Below are positions 33,489 through 45,747 of a stretch of DNA of 64,000 nucleotides, in pieces. The stretch spans positions 60,711,463 to 60,775,462 of the forward strand of contig OZ024833.1 in NCBI GenBank assembly GCA_964016985.1, in the 5' to 3' direction. The notes beneath the pieces were generated by a model. The model was not told where the DNA came from and searched no databases. It saw only the letters and a list, made by a program, of their open reading frames with translations. The DNA is from Anodontia alba. Its lineage: Eukaryota; Mollusca; Bivalvia; Lucinida; Lucinidae. Position 1 is the stretch's first letter. Every line of letters begins with the position of its first letter. Made by a program: the position numbers and the translations under genes.

Positions 33489-33694
33489 AGCATTTCCTGC
33501 AAGACTTATCTGCACCCAGCGAAGTCTCAGATTACCCTGCGCATCAGCGCAGTCTGATCAGTCTTCGCAGAGCCCTATGGGTCGCCAAGGATCCAGAGCG
33601 TCTTAAAGCGGACAGTGAAGATTCTGATCAGACTGCGCATATGTGCATGCTGATCTAAGTCTTCGCTGAGCGTTCGTGCAATCTTGTAGGAAAT
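33489..33694. mobile_element. MITE family I (CAGCATTTCCTGCAAGA ends)
   Basis: Left CAGCATTTCCTGCAAGACTT and right (inverted) CAACATTTCCTACAAGATTG. The inner arms carry AGCGAAG and GTCTGATCAG. Related copies are at 34667-34868 and, degraded, about 57660-57880. Confidence 0.65.
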
Positions 33695-33699
33695 GTTGT

Positions 33700-34205
33700 A
33701 TCTCGACTCTAATGTCCTGTGAGGCTTGTCACGAGAGAAACGATGAGAAAATGTAAAATTACAATAGAAAACGCCTCGCGATGGCCGCGTTATCGAAGTC
33801 TTGGTCACAGATGTTTGGGGTTAGCAGAGCCTCTCTGGTCAAGTTCAGCCATATGACGCAAATGGGAGCATTTAATCTCATCCTAGCTCGCTCAGAATGA
33901 TTTTGTCCGTCGTCTATCCGTGCATCCCCTTTTTCGTTCAAACTTTTTAAATGTCTTCCCTGAAGGTAGTTAAGCGATTAGAACCCTATTTGGCTAGAAA
34001 GGTTTCTGGTACGGGAGATTCGTTCGCGAAATTTGTGCCAATCGGCCATGTTAGTCGGTCGTCATGGTAACCAAAAGGTCCAATAGACTCATAATGGGAA
34101 AATGATTATGTGCATTCAAACGACCTTCGCTGCCCACTTTCATATTCATTAGGTCCTGTAGATCATATCAACGAATGGAGATACTGGTCATATTGAATTG
34201 TTGTG
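33700..34205. other. unassigned segment
   Basis: No domain-like frame. GTCCGTCGTCTATCCG at about 33907 resembles the GTCC-rich parts of the composite repeats. Confidence 0.25.
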
Positions 34206-34215
34206 CTGGTTGACC

Positions 34216-34468
34216 TGTCCCCAAGGTTATTAAACTTTTTCATGCTCAACTCAGCTGAGCATGAAATCTTCTCTGCTAATAAATAGGAAAATGCCAACAA
34301 TAGTTGGCATTTTCATATTTATTAGCAGAGAAACTTTCATGCTCAGCTATGTTTAGCAAGATAGTATTTGGCATTGTTAGTAATTTTAGATTTATTAGCA
34401 TGAAAAATAAATTCCATGCTCAGCTGAGTTATGCATGAAAAAAGTTTTATAACCTCGGGGCCTGGACA
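34216..34468. mobile_element. MITE family H, larger copy
   Basis: CCCCAAGGTTATTAAAC left and AAGTTTTATAACCTCGGGG right. Two internal TATTTATTAGCA segments in opposite orientation give a nested hairpin. Confidence 0.7.
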
Positions 34469-34666
34469 GTTCTTATTAGCAAATACACCGAATACACTGC
34501 GCATCATAATTAGCATCATTTATTATATGTTCGATCTTACGCTAATGTGTAGAATAGTTAACATCAAAGGTGTACCATCTTCTCCCAAATTACTCTATTA
34601 AGTTCCAAGATATGCCCAATGTTCTCTGACGTGTCAAAAAATCTTTTTTAAATATGAACTTTGGAA

Positions 34667-34868
34667 CAGCATTTCCTACAAGATTGCATGAGTGTCCAGT
34701 GAAGATCAGCCAACGCACTCGTGCAGTCTGATTAGAATCGTTGCAAGGCACTCTGCGGTTTACCAAGAATTCAAACGTCTTGAGGGGAACAGTGACGACT
34801 GTGCGGATGCGCAGGCTGATATGAATCATCGCTGGGCACATATGAAGTCTTGTAGAAAATGCTGTGCC
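34667..34868. mobile_element. MITE family I, second copy
   Basis: Ends ACAGCATTTCCTACAAGATT and GTCTTGTAGAAAATGCTGT, inverted. Confidence 0.65.
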
Positions 34869-34904
34869 CTGGCTAATATACGTTTGCATTGCTGATATTA
34901 CTAC

Positions 34905-35530
34905 AGTAACGTCACCTGACGTTCTGTATCAGAACAAGTGGATGTTTCCCAACCACAGGATCACGTGACGATCTGTATCAAATCAAGTGAATGTTTCCCA
35001 ACCACAGGATTACGTGACGATCTGTATCAAATCAAGTGAATGTTCCCAAATGACGGGATCACGTGAGACGCTCTGTATCAAGTGAAGTGGATATTTCTAA
35101 ATCGCGGGATCACGTGAGACGCTAAATGTATCAAGTCAAATGGATGCTTTCAAATCACAGGATCGCATGAGACGCTCTGTATCAAGTCAAGTGGATGTTC
35201 CCAAATCACAAAATCACTTGAGACGTTGTGTGATCCGATAGATGTTCCAAATCACAGGATCACGTGAGACGCTCTGTATCAAGTCAAGTGGATTTTCCCA
35301 AATCATAAGATTACGTAAGACGCCGTGTGATCCGAGAAATGTTCCCAAATCATAGGATCACGTGAGACACTGTGTGATCCAGAGAGGTTCCCAAATCACA
35401 AGATCACGTGAGACGTTGCGTGATCCGAGGGATGTTCCCAAATCACAGAATCACATGAGACACTGTGTGATCCAGAGATGTTCCCAAATCACAATATCAC
35501 GTGAGACAGTGTGATCCAGAGATATGGGAA
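34905..35530. repeat. about 50-60 bp minisatellite with CACGTGA
   Basis: About eleven units of TCCCAAATCACAGGATCACG followed by TGAGACGCTCTGTATCAAGT. The palindrome CACGTG is kept in about seven units and altered in the rest. Confidence 0.85.
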
Positions 35531-35561
35531 CATCCACGCGAGCAGTACAGAGCATCAGATC

Positions 35562-35825
35562 CACTAAGAAAACACACCTATTCAAATATATTGAAAATTT
35601 TACAACCAAAATAGGAAAATTTTGAGATAAAAAATTCTGATATTTTTCCTATTCCTACTCAAAACATAGATTGTGGGAACTCGGCAAGGCGGTTCTAACG
35701 ACTATCCACAATCTATGTTTTCAGCAAAATAAGAAAAATAATGTTTACCCCTGTAAACCCCAGTTTTTACTATATAAAAATGGGGTTTAAGGGAGTCAAA
35801 ATCATTTAGGCATGTTTTGGTGGTG
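35562..35825. mobile_element. MITE family G
   Basis: Ends CACTAAGAAAACACACC and GGCATGTTTTGGTGGTG. The inner hairpins match the copies at 15149 and 21444, with a truncated central stem. Confidence 0.7.
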
Positions 35826-35879
35826 ACCACATTTTTAACTAAAAGACGCATGCAAGTAGTCATAGAAAGCCAAGCATCA

Positions 35880-36400
35880 GAGAAAGTTTTTTTTTTATTT
35901 ATTTTATTTATTTATTTTTGCAGAGACAGCAGCTAGGACATTAAAACCCTCCTTAACCCGCAGAGACTAAAACCCTCTCTCCCAATGCGTTACGCTGAAA
36001 ACCCTGCACTGTATCAAAGCAGAAGCAGAAACTTTACTGTGTAGTACATAACTGAGCGCAACTTACAATAACATGCACACGGCATTTTACTTTTTCGGGC
36101 GCGGGGAGCGGGGAGGGAGGGAGGGAGGTGGAGGAATAAGGCTTGACATTTTGACATTTCCTTTGACGAGTCTGCTATGATATACAATACAGACAATTCA
36201 CATGAGACGGCAAGCCTCGGAAAAAAAGCCAAGCATCAGAGAAAGGGGGTGTGGGGTGGGGGAGGGGGGAGGGAATAAGGCTAGACATTTTGACATTTCC
36301 TTTGACTAGTCTGCTATAATATACAATACAGACAATTCACATGAGGCGGCAAGCCTTATTTTCTCGAAAAAAGTAATAATAATAAAAAAATAAACAATAA
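35880..36400. repeat. tandemly duplicated segment of about 175 bp
   Basis: AAGCCAAGCATCAGAGAAAG occurs near 35871 and 36228. TTGACATTTCCTTTGAC and ATACAGACAATTCACATGAG occur in both halves. A purine-rich GGGAGGGAGGG tract separates them. Confidence 0.6.
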
Positions 36401-37060
36401 AAAATATTGTCTGCTGGCCTCCAATTTTAGGATTCACATCTCTGCTAGTCGATATACAATGATCGGACACGGGATCGGCCTGCCTACTCTAAATACTACG
36501 CTCTGAGACTACGCTACCACACACGGTTCTTGAAAGTTTCCACCTTCTTTTCGTCCAGTCCTACGTACTGTCTTGGCAGGTCAGTTTTTAAGCGCCCGTC
36601 GACGATAATGGGCCATTCCTTGTTTTACCATATGAATTTTCTCTCGTAAGTGACATAAGCGGCGGAGAAACGCAGACATCTTCCGGTTTAACAGGAAAAT
36701 ATATTTTTTACTTGCGAAGGATTTTCTAAGGTATTTTGCCTACTTTTCAAGATTTAGTTACGAATTACTAAGTATTTCTCTGAGGCATCATTAAAATAAA
36801 TTGGGTCACAAGTGCTGGAAATCAGTTTAGAATCTTGATCAGCTGACATTGCCGGGGTCAGAATTGATAACGTTTTGGGAAGGTTTGTAGAATCATGATG
36901 CCAGTGAGTGCACAGCAACTTTTGATTGTTTGGTCATGTTGCTCAGATTATAACATGGTAGTTGAGAATGGCTTGTTGAATTACCAAAATCACCTTTGAG
37001 AACATATGGTACAGTATGTTATTATTCCCCTAAACAGGCACCTATCAATGTTTTTCGCCA
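36400..37060. other. repeat-poor segment, possible promoter or 5' exon region
   Basis: It contains CATCTTCCGGTTTAAC (an ETS-type CTTCCGG) at about 36675 and more CpG than its surroundings. No frame is convincing. It could serve the downstream GALNT gene or nothing. Confidence 0.2.
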
Positions 37061-37074
37061 GAGGGGGCATTACC

Positions 37075-37460
37075 CGCCCCGCCCCCCCTCCCCCCCCCCC
37101 CCCCAACCACCACCACCACCACCACCTGGAATTAAACAGTTTGGAAAAAAAATATAATTCCTTACCCCTGAGTGCTAATTTTATGTCAAAAATCCTGTGG
37201 ATGGGCTTCAGATTTTTCGCTAAAGGCCAAAACATAAATGTTAGGATAGGTGCAATTTATTTTTTTTTTATTTATTTAATTTATTTTCATTTTGCCAAAT
37301 CGCAAATATTACCATGAAATCGATTTTTTTTTTTTTATGTTTTCTAGAAATATAGAAAAAAATAAATATGGAAAAAAAAAAAAAAAAATAGGTTTCACCA
37401 AAAAATTTAGTAGTGTACGTCGTATTACCCCAACCCCTGGCCCCAGACAAACCTTTTTTT
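37075..37460. repeat. low-complexity tracts (C-rich, CAC, A/T-rich)
   Basis: A C-rich run, a (CAC)n run at about 37108-37127, then T- and A-rich runs. Predicted poly-Trp/Gly and poly-His frames come from these tracts. Confidence 0.85.
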
Positions 37461-37466
37461 TTTTTT

Positions 37467-37650
37467 AGGCCTTAGTTTCCAGAAAACTTTCCAGAAAAAT
37501 CTTAGACCTAATAACACCTACCTTTTTTTTAGGCCTTAGTTTCCAGAAAACTTTCCAGAAAAATCTTAGACCTAATAATACCTACCTTTTTTTTTAGGCC
37601 TTAGTTTCCAGAAAACTTTCCAGAAAAATCTTAGACCTAATAATACCCCG
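37467..37650. repeat. 64-65 bp tandem repeat, three copies
   Basis: AGGCCTTAGTTTCCAGAAAA starts at 37467, 37531 and 37596, separated by TAATAATACCTACC plus a T run. The units are almost identical. Confidence 0.9.
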
Positions 37651-40400
37651 ACTTGACACTAACGGAATTGCCAAAATATGTTGTCTTGGCTTATTTTTAG
37701 CGCTATTTCGCTGCACTGTGGTCTTTAAAATGATTTTGGATAATGACTGAAGTTGTAATGAATTGTTTTTGATAGGTTTGGTTGGAAAATGTTAAGTCAC
37801 AATTAATAAAATTGAAGTTATACCATCATTTTGGGTGAAGTTCTGATGATTTTCTGCTAAAAGTGCCGAAAATAGCTAAAATTGGTACCTAGGTTTCTCG
37901 CTGATGTTTACAAAAATTGCTTGATTTTCCTTAAATATAATGTTGCAGTCTTATAGGTAATATATTGAACTATTGCTTTTTGAAAAGAAATCTCAGATAT
38001 TTGGAGAAATAAATGAAATATGAGCATTTAAACTTCATCCTACAAAATTATGAAAACTCAGCCACAGCAACATACTTCCAATAAATACAATACCTGTACC
38101 ATAGTTACTAGTCCAGTGTATATTGGATACAAGAGAAAAATAAAATACTGTACCATATGTTCTCAAAGGTGATCTAAAATCCCCCAGCAGCCACACAATG
38201 TTGAAACAATGTTGTTTCAACATTGTGGGCCACACCTGTTTACAGTGGTCTTTCAGTTTCCCAAGGACAGGGATGGTTTTAGCTGTCTAATTGTCAGGGT
38301 ACCCCCACCACATTCCCAACCCTCCCTAAGTGAAAACATTGTTTGGTAGTGCAATATTCGAGTATACACTCCTTGTACTCCCATACTTCTCCTAAAATTT
38401 GAATGTCCATTTTACTGTTTACTCCTACTATATTTACCCTATATATACCCTGTGTTTTCGTAATGATTTTTTAGACACATCTACAGGTAACAAACTGCCT
38501 TTATTGGAAATTTAGTGCAAGTATGGTAAGCAATTAAGGTGTCCCAATATTTAGGGTAAATACAGTAGTTGATATGAAATAGGTTCAACTTATCAGTAAT
38601 AAACAACCAACCAATTACAAATTATCATATTTTCATGGTATTACAGAGTTCTCACTAGGATTTTGAAAGCAGGAGTTTAAGAATCCATCTCTGAGAAAAG
38701 TTGGAGTTAAAATTGAAAAATAGGAGTTTGACCTAGAAAACTTGGAGTTTTCGGCTAAATATGAAAACTAATATTTAAGGACATTGTATGGACAACTTCA
38801 TTTTTCAACATAGTTAAATTTGACCACTGAGTGTCTGGTAAGGATCCAAAAGCTTAAAATTGGGGCTTAGGAAATAGTGACAGGACTTCCATTAACTTCC
38901 AGACTCAGGAAGTCCCAGACTTCCTACCCCTCAAATTTGGAAGTCCCACAGGAAAATCTAGGAAGTCCCACTTTTTTCCCTGCTGTGGCGGTCTGCCCTT
39001 TCTTTAGTAGAACAGAGGTTCTTAATTCAGTGTCACACAGAATCATCATGATATACACTTCTCTTAGATGTGTTTTAAACATATCCTCATCGCTTATTAA
39101 AATTTAATCGCATCTTTTTGGAAAGCCTGTATTTGTATGTTGGACCTTAGAGAAAGCATCAACATTGGTCCAACTTCGCGTTCGTTTCAAAGCCAGAGAA
39201 AGAAAAAAAGAAAAGAAAATACATGAGAGAAAACACCCAAAACATGTTTTCTTAAAAACAAACTATGCTGAAATTATTTTGCAGAAATGTATTTAATGAA
39301 ATAGTTGCTCGGATTGAAGCTGATCAACACGAGCGAGCGAGTTGCTTACTTCACAGAAAAATGCGGGAAAACGGCGCCGACTCGTGCAACAACAAACAAA
39401 TAAAAGGCAGCTCGCGATGAGTTATCAACAGCAATACGTTCGTTCGTGGAGAATAGCAAGCAAAACCATCGCAGTTCGCCTATATTTAGACTTACTTTGC
39501 GTCTTTTCCGCGCTGGTAAACAGCGCAGCCGGAACAAGGCTACGAATTTAGAAACAGGTTTTCCGAAAATTCTGACGAAAAATATGTTTTCTTCTCATTT
39601 GAAAAATTGCTTTTGTTGTCATGGCAAACATAAGCTTCTAACATAAGCTTCGAATAGATTAAAATTTGCGTTCTGTGCATAATTATTTATTTATTTAATT
39701 TCACTCGGTAACCCCCGGAAGTGTTGAGGTGTTTTTCAGACGACACACGTACTTAGCAAAATAATAATTTAAGATTTTAAGACGTGAATATTTAAAAATA
39801 ATAAGCTTCATATAATTTCACCGAATATTTTCGGGAGTCGCAGAAGAAAGTTTAATTATACAAACATCAATTAATCAACTCAGCACGCATGACAAATACA
39901 CACAGTGATCACGCAGCCATCAAAAGGGTGCTGTGACACTTGACACCGATGTCCATAAAACTCCCGCAAGCGGAAAGTGGGACCTCCTTAAAGCTCAGTC
40001 AACACAGGTAGCGAATTTCCAATAAGTAGGCGGGGCAAACATCATGCAACTCGTTAAAAGTGGGCGGGCTTTTGACAATTTTTGGACATCTCGGGTATCG
40101 ATTTCGACGGACAAAAGAAATTTCGGAAGTCCGGGGTACGTCTTTGAAGTTCAGTTTGGACGTCCGGTGGCAATAGAGCGTAAATGAGAATCCTCGGAAG
40201 GAAATTTTACGTGTACAAAAGGAAAAATAGGCGTAAAAATACGCCAGATTCGGCGTTTCCGAGAACTATGTATTAATGAAGCGTGAGGTTGGCAGGGATG
40301 TACAATTCTTAACTCAGGCGGCCATTTATTCCACTTATTGTACTTTTTGTAGATGGATTGACAAATTGTCAGCCAAAAATGGCGAGGACTTTGACCTTAG
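37650..40400. other. long segment without recognised gene
   Basis: It contains the short palindrome 38184-38236, a GGAAGTCCCA-rich stretch (38880-38975), and a CpG-containing, repeat-poor part at 39300-40260. None of the short frames has a domain signature or convincing splice context. Confidence 0.3.
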
Positions 40401-40415
40401 TTCCATTTATATCTA

Positions 40416-40871
40416 AGGCTGGCACAATTAATCGGATAATCAATTAATTGATCGATAAATTCCAAAAAAATGATTATCATTACTGATTTGCTAATAACTG
40501 ATCATTTGATTTCTGTGTTTGTTACTTTACCCTTAGTATTCAGACACCTAAACTCCTTACCATACATAATCTAAACTTTGAACAAGTACAATTTACTACC
40601 CATTGCTGTATCTAAAAATAACTGGATGGGTGGCAAACAGTGTAGACCCTGATGAGACGTCGCATTTGCGGCATCTCATTGTCTCATCAGGGTCTACACT
40701 GTTTGCTCAGACCTGGCTGACCGAATATATGCAATAAAGTATAACATATGGTAAGAGTCATGCTCAGACAGGTAAACTTATGATAAAATCTTCAGTGATT
40801 ACTGATCGATTATTGATCACAATGGCAGGACTGATAATCGATTATCTTTTCAGCTCCGATTAGCCAGCCTT
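40416..40871. mobile_element. hAT-like MITE with a family E core
   Basis: Left AAGGCTGGCACAATTAATCG and right (inverted) AAGGCTGGCTAATCGGAGCT, with ATCGATTATC-rich arms. The middle (about 40545-40745) holds the GTGTAGACCCTGATGAGACG palindrome. The same arrangement, inverted, is at 56347-56791. Confidence 0.6.
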
Positions 40872-41234
40872 ATTTATATCCACAATCCTGGCCAAATAAC
40901 TGAACAAGAAGTCAGACATTTTTTCTATCCTCCATTCACAGAAGGTTATGTCTGATCAGGGTCTATTTTCCACTCATCCAACATTTTTTAGAAACATCAG
41001 TATGTACATGTAGCAAAAAGCAATTGTTAATTTTACGGCAAGTATGATAAGGAGACATAGTGTCCAGTTATTTAAGTAAGTAGGGTAACCCCTTTTGATT
41101 AAAAAAAAATACTGGATAAACTGTCAAACTCTCTATTATCTCCACACTGTGACACATAACCTTGCCCAACCTGGAGAGCAACATGCACTTGTTGCAACTT
41201 GTTAATCATAGCTCCAGACAAGAGAGGGTATCAG

Positions 41235-41395
41235 GTAAAAACTTTTCTTTTTTCTGCACAAACACTTACATAGTGGGTACTCATTAGAAGCACCTCGATG
41301 AGGTGCATCTAATGAGTACCCACAATAGATGTTTTTATGGAGAAATAAGAAAAAGAAAAATATCACAACTTTTTTGGTTGAAAAAAGTACCTTAT
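41235..41395. mobile_element. MITE family F hairpin
   Basis: TAGTGGGTACTCATTAGAAG and TCTAATGAGTACCCACAATA form the stem around GCACCTCGATGAGGTGC. Confidence 0.7.
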
Positions 41396-41635
41396 TTAGA
41401 GCTATATGTAAATAATTGTGATACACATTTTTGAAAAGTGCATTGCATGGAAAGTATAAATAAAAGTAACAGTGCATGACAAGGTAGTTGAAAACCGATT
41501 TTGAATGTGCTTGTATTTAGTGCTGAGTCAATTACAGAGGTGTGTTATATGCATTTCCAATTTGTTGATGGCAGGGTGCATGTTGGTTAGTTGGCTTGTT
41601 GATTTTACTAAGCTTTGAAAGGGTGTAAGTACGTC

Positions 41636-41894
41636 TTAACATTTTAAGCACCAATCACAACTGCAGCAGATGACATTTTGATTATTTTTTGTATTTTTCG
41701 GAGTAAACATGACTTGACATTTCATGTGAATTGTCTGGTAGACAGACAATTGAGTAAACATGACTTGACATTTCATGTGAATTGTCTGGTAGACAGACAA
41801 TTCATATAAAATATCATGTCTTATTTTCTCTGAAAAAATAACAAACAGTGAGAATGTCGTCTGCTGCAAATCTACTTGGTGCTTTAAGGGTTAA
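41636..41894. mobile_element. TTAA MITE, family B, with exact 51-bp duplication
   Basis: TTAA 41636-41639 and 41891-41894. GAGTAAACATGACTTGACAT through GTAGACAGACAATT is repeated exactly at 41701-41751 and 41752-41802. Confidence 0.75.
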
Positions 41895-42073
41895 TTTTGC
41901 TGAATTGAATCATTAGCAGACAGCATTTTAAAATAATCTTTTTCTTATTTTCCAGGAAAATAGGGCTTGGCATTTAATGAAATTTGTCTCAAGAGATGAT
42001 TGGAATAAACTTGAATTCCTGTTTTGTGGAAAATTAGAAAATACTACTTCTCTGTTAATTAAATTCAGCATAG

Positions 42074-42284
42074 TAAACCCTTAAAGCACCAAGTACGTAG
42101 ATTTGCAGCAGACAACATTTTGATTATTTTTTGTATTTTTCAGAGTAAACATGACTTATATTTCATTTGAATTGTCTGCTAGGTTGGTGATTCATATAAA
42201 ATATCAAGTCTTATTTTCTCTGAAAAAATAATAAACAATGAGAATGTCGTCTGCTGCAAATCTACTTTGTGTTTTAAGAGTTAA
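42074..42284. mobile_element. TTAA MITE, family B
   Basis: CCCTTAAAGCACCAAGTAC start and TTTTAAGAGTTAA end. With about 180 bp of following DNA (GGGCTTGGCATTTAATGAAA) it forms a repeated module seen at 41636-42073 and 42074-42450. Confidence 0.65.
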
Positions 42285-42469
42285 TTTTGCTGAATTTAAT
42301 TATTAGCAGATAGCGTTTTAAAATAATTGTTTTCTATTTTTTTTTTTCAGGAAAATAGGGCTTGGCATTTAATGAAAGTTGTTTCAAGAGATGATTGGAA
42401 TAAATTTGAATTCCTGTTTTGTGGAAAATTAGAAAATACTACTCCTGATTTCCTTTTTGTGTATTTAGT

Positions 42470-42697
42470 TTAACCCTTAAAATCCAAGAAAACCTGCATT
42501 GGAAAATGTCATCTGTTTATGTCGTCTGCTTCATCATCTCACAAACTTTTCAGATATACTTTTTGCATATAGGCAAACAGTGTGGACCCAGATCGGACTG
42601 CTCCGGGGGTCCACACTGTTTGCAACAATGACTTTTAAAGTAACCGACAGAAGACAAAGCAGACGACAATTGTTGTATTTGGCATCTTAAGGGTTAA
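42470..42697. mobile_element. TTAA MITE, family B
   Basis: TTAA 42470-42473 and 42694-42697. The core GGCAAACAGTGTGGACCCAG/GTCCACACTGTTTGC has a short loop. Confidence 0.75.
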
Positions 42698-42989
42698 TGC
42701 ATGCTGGGTAAAAAATTTAAGTAGATGACATTTTAAAATATTTTCTTTATTTCTCTTAGAAAAAGGGTATGGTATTTCACACAAATTATTTGCTAAGGAG
42801 ACAATTTTGATATTTCATACAAATTGAGGAGATAATTTGCATGAAATGTCCTTTTCTGAGAAAAAAAATAAGAAAAGTGTCACCAGTTTGTCATTGGCTG
42901 AATTTGCCTAGAGACTGCTATACGCTAAAGCCAGTCAGCTTTTGCTGGAGGTGTGCTATTGCCACAAAATGAGATAATTGGTTTTATGC

Positions 42990-43450
42990 TAGGTACCTCA
43001 GTGAGGTGGTTCTAATGAGTACCCACAACATGTGTTTTTATACCCAGCCACACGATAGTGGCAGGGTATTATTGTTTCACATTGGACGTTCGTGTGTCTG
43101 TCTGTCATATGTCCGTATTTCATTTTCGGATGATAACGAATAAACATAAATGTATTTTCACCAAACTTGGTATGTGCATTGAAATTGTGGAGATCTGGTT
43201 TGGGAATGCTAATGGGCAGATTTCATCAAATTTGACTGAGTTATCTGCCCGAGACAGACCCATATATTTGTTTCAGGACGATAACTTGAGTAAAAAACAA
43301 ACTTGATTCATGCATTGATACAAATGTATTATGGAGAATCTGGTTTGGGATTGCTAATAGGCAATCAGTTTTTGACAGAGTTATCTGCCCATGACACGAT
43401 AATGGCTGGGTATTATTTTAGGTTTTTATTGTGGAAAAGTAAGAAAAATA
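42990..43450. mobile_element. MITE family F split by a TACCCAGCCA element
   Basis: The hairpin element around ACCCACAACATGTG is broken at 43040. The insert 43041-43421 has ends TACCCAGCCACACGATA and GGCTGGGTATTATTTTAG. GTTTTTA is duplicated at 43034-43040 and 43422-43428. The insert carries GTGTGTCTGTCTGTC and a doubled GAGTTATCTGCCC block. Confidence 0.65.
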
Positions 43451-43844
43451 TTAACCTGATACCCCATTTTATCTAGAGCTATGAGTTTTATTTCTCCCAC
43501 CTTTGCCTATATAAAATATGCTTTTTGCCCATGTGAGAAACTTCTACCTCACATGACCACGCTGGTCCTAGGAACAATCCACTTAAAGTTGGGAGAAAAA
43601 GAATCCATTATGAGCCAGTCCATGCAGGATAGGGAAATCTCGCCCTTGGGATAGGAATTTCAACCAAGGACTCCGCAAGCCTTGTACTTGGTTGGAATTC
43701 CTACCCCCTGGGTGAGATATCCCTATCCTGCATGCCGTGCATGGACACTCATGATGGATTCTTATATTCTTTTGTAGCTGCTTGCTTATTTGTACAAGGC
43801 ATGAGTCTGGAATACTGATAAGGTTTTTTTTTTTTTTTTTTTTT

Positions 43845-43975
43845 TCCTCAACCAAAGTGTTGATATTTTTCTTATTTCTCCACAGAAAAAAATATGTTGT
43901 GGGTACTCATTAGAAGTGCCTTGGTGACCCACAACGTATGTTTTCATTGAGAAATTAGAAAAAAATATTTACCTG
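43845..43975. mobile_element. MITE family F hairpin
   Basis: TTGTGGGTACTCATTAGAAG with ACCCACAACGTATGTTTTC. The second half of the stem is partly deleted. It is preceded by a 20-plus T run. Confidence 0.55.
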
Positions 43976-43979
43976 ATAC

Positions 43980-44720
43980 ACCATAACCTCTTTATAACAC
44001 AATTGTTTGGATCCAAAGTGAAATCATGTTAGCTAAATAACCGTGTTGTATCCAAACAAAAATGTCTAGATTATATAGAAAAATGACCATAAATGGTCAT
44101 TTTTTTATATAATCTATACATTTTTGTTTGGATACAATATTATTGAGGTGCATCTTTAAACCTTGGGGTCCACCTTTAAGCCGTCTTATATCCAGGGATC
44201 AATTTTAGCACTTGCTAACTTGCTAAATCCTAGTTAATTTCCTCAAAAAGCAAGCTGCAATTTCCATCACTTGCTAATTCTAGCAAGTTGGAAAGATTCT
44301 GTTTAGTTGTGGAACCTGAGGCATTGTTGCTGAAGTTTTGCAATTTCTTTTCCAAAAGCAATGATGATATTTTTTTTTTATTTTTCCCAGAAAACAGGTT
44401 TTGACATTACATGCAAATTGTCTCCATAGGAGACAATTTGCATGTAATGTCAAGACCTGTTTTATGGGAAAAATAAGACAAGTATTTTAAAATGTCTGCT
44501 GAAATTTTTACCCAGAGTGCTAAGGTTAAGGCCACTTTTAACAGTATTTATAAGTGTAAAAAAGCAAGTGGCTGAAAGGTTTAGCAAGTAAAAAATAATG
44601 CTACTTGCTAATTTTAGCAAGCTGTCAAAGAAGTTAAATTTAAACCCTGTTATATCCGAATCATCTTATATCTGAACCGTCTTATAATGAATCAGCTTAT
44701 AAAGAGATTCCAATGTACTC
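43980..44720. mobile_element. TIR element (CTCTTTATAA ends) with nested MITE
   Basis: Left ACCTCTTTATAACACAATTG faces right CAGCTTATAAAGAGATTCC. An internal palindrome centred near 44105 (TGTCTAGATTATATAGAAAA) is strong. A family C MITE lies at 44335-44529. Confidence 0.45.
44335..44529. mobile_element. TTAA MITE, family C
   Basis: Arms TTTTTCCCAGAAAACAGG and GACCTGTTTTATGGGAAAAA, with loop TTGTCTCCATAGGAGACAA. Right end GAGTGCTAAGGTTAA. Confidence 0.65.
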
Positions 44721-45016
44721 TGCTTATCATATTTCTTTATTTTCAGATTATTATTTATACAAGGCTAGAATCTGGAATACTGCCTGGTATTATTTTGTAA
44801 ATTCCGTAAATAGAGACCAATAAACTGTGACACAGACTAGAAGTTGGAAGACATGGAAAGATTTTGAAGTCACCTCTTAACCTGGTCATGAGTCCTTCAA
44901 ACTTTGGTCATGCACATTTTTTCTAAGTTCGGCAACATTTTCATAGACCAGAAACGTAGTAGTGTTCTTAGGATGGTTATGAAATAATATATTGCTTTAC
45001 ATTACTGCAAAGATAA

Positions 45017-45359
45017 ATGCAAGGACAAATTGTTGTCAGTATTAAAATGAGACTATACAGAATGGGGAAAAGAAAAATTCTCCTTTATTTAAGCATTCCA
45101 GTTTTGTTCATTCTCACAGCATTCGTCTTGACATTTCATCTGTTCGGTGAGATTCCTAGTTCAGATTCCAGAGATACTCGCTCAAAACTGGTGGCAAATC
45201 GAATAGGAAACAGGCTGTCTGAAAATGATCCAGATGATAATTATTTGAGGTTTGAGTCAGGTTATAATAATGATCCCATGGAGAAGACATATGATGTTGA
45301 CAAGCTACTGATGCTGGGAATGGTGAAAACGGCTGCTGACGAACAGAAAAAAGACGAGG
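45017..45359 (+). CDS. GALNT: GALNT (polypeptide GalNAc-transferase), first coding exon
   Basis: Role: the family are Golgi type II membrane enzymes that move GalNAc from UDP-GalNAc to Ser/Thr and start mucin-type O-glycans. Seen: 114 codons plus one base, ending at a G|GTATGC donor (45360). Six basic residues (10-20) precede a membrane segment at about residues 21-43, as in type II proteins; a polar stem follows, ending LGMVKTAADEQKKDEG. An in-frame TAA lies directly before the first ATG. The Met at residue 11 (45047) has a better start context (A at -3) and may be the true start. The reading continues in phase into 55949-56030, whose sequence carries the family signature. GALNT11-like subtype is suggested by HAFN-L-IS in exon 2 but is not proven. 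A TTAA MITE begins 18 bp after the donor. Catalytic exons lie beyond the window. Confidence 0.8.
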
Positions 45360-45377
45360 GTATGCCACAGTTAAGCT

Positions 45378-45590
45378 TTAACCTTTACCACTGTGAACTT
45401 ATGCAGCAGACGACAAATTGGTGATGTTTTTCTTATTTTTTTTTTTTGCAGAAAACAGGTTTTGGCATTTCATGCAAATTTTCTCTTATGGAGACAATTT
45501 GCATGAAATGTCAAATCCTGTTTTCAGGAAATAAGAAAAATATGATCAGTTTGCTGTCTGTTGAATTAGCCAAGAGGGTGGTAATGGTGC
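45378..45590. mobile_element. TTAA MITE, family C, just inside GALNT intron 1
   Basis: TTAACCTTTACCACTGTGAA start; arms GCAGAAAACAGGTTTTGGC and AATCCTGTTTTCAGGAAATA; right end GAGGGTGGTAATGG. The frame past exon 1 runs into this element. Confidence 0.65.
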
Positions 45591-45747
45591 TTCAGTCACA
45601 AAGCAGCAGACACCAGTTCGCGATTTTTTCTAAGTCTTATGAGAAAATGAGATTTAACATCTGCTAGGCATATAATTCACCTTTCTCAGGTAAAACAGTA
45701 AAAGAAGTCATCTGCAACAATTTTGATATGTGATTCAAAGATTACTC

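Noticed and set aside
33575..33941. Short minus-strand frames near 33.6-33.9 kb
   Set aside because: Partly MITE family I and partly unassigned; no domain, splice or codon evidence.
34905..35530. CRISPR-like array
   Set aside because: Units are contiguous and degenerate with no unique spacers, and the genome is eukaryotic.
36990..37317. Poly-His or poly-Trp/Gly proteins
   Set aside because: Translation of CAC and C-rich low-complexity tracts.
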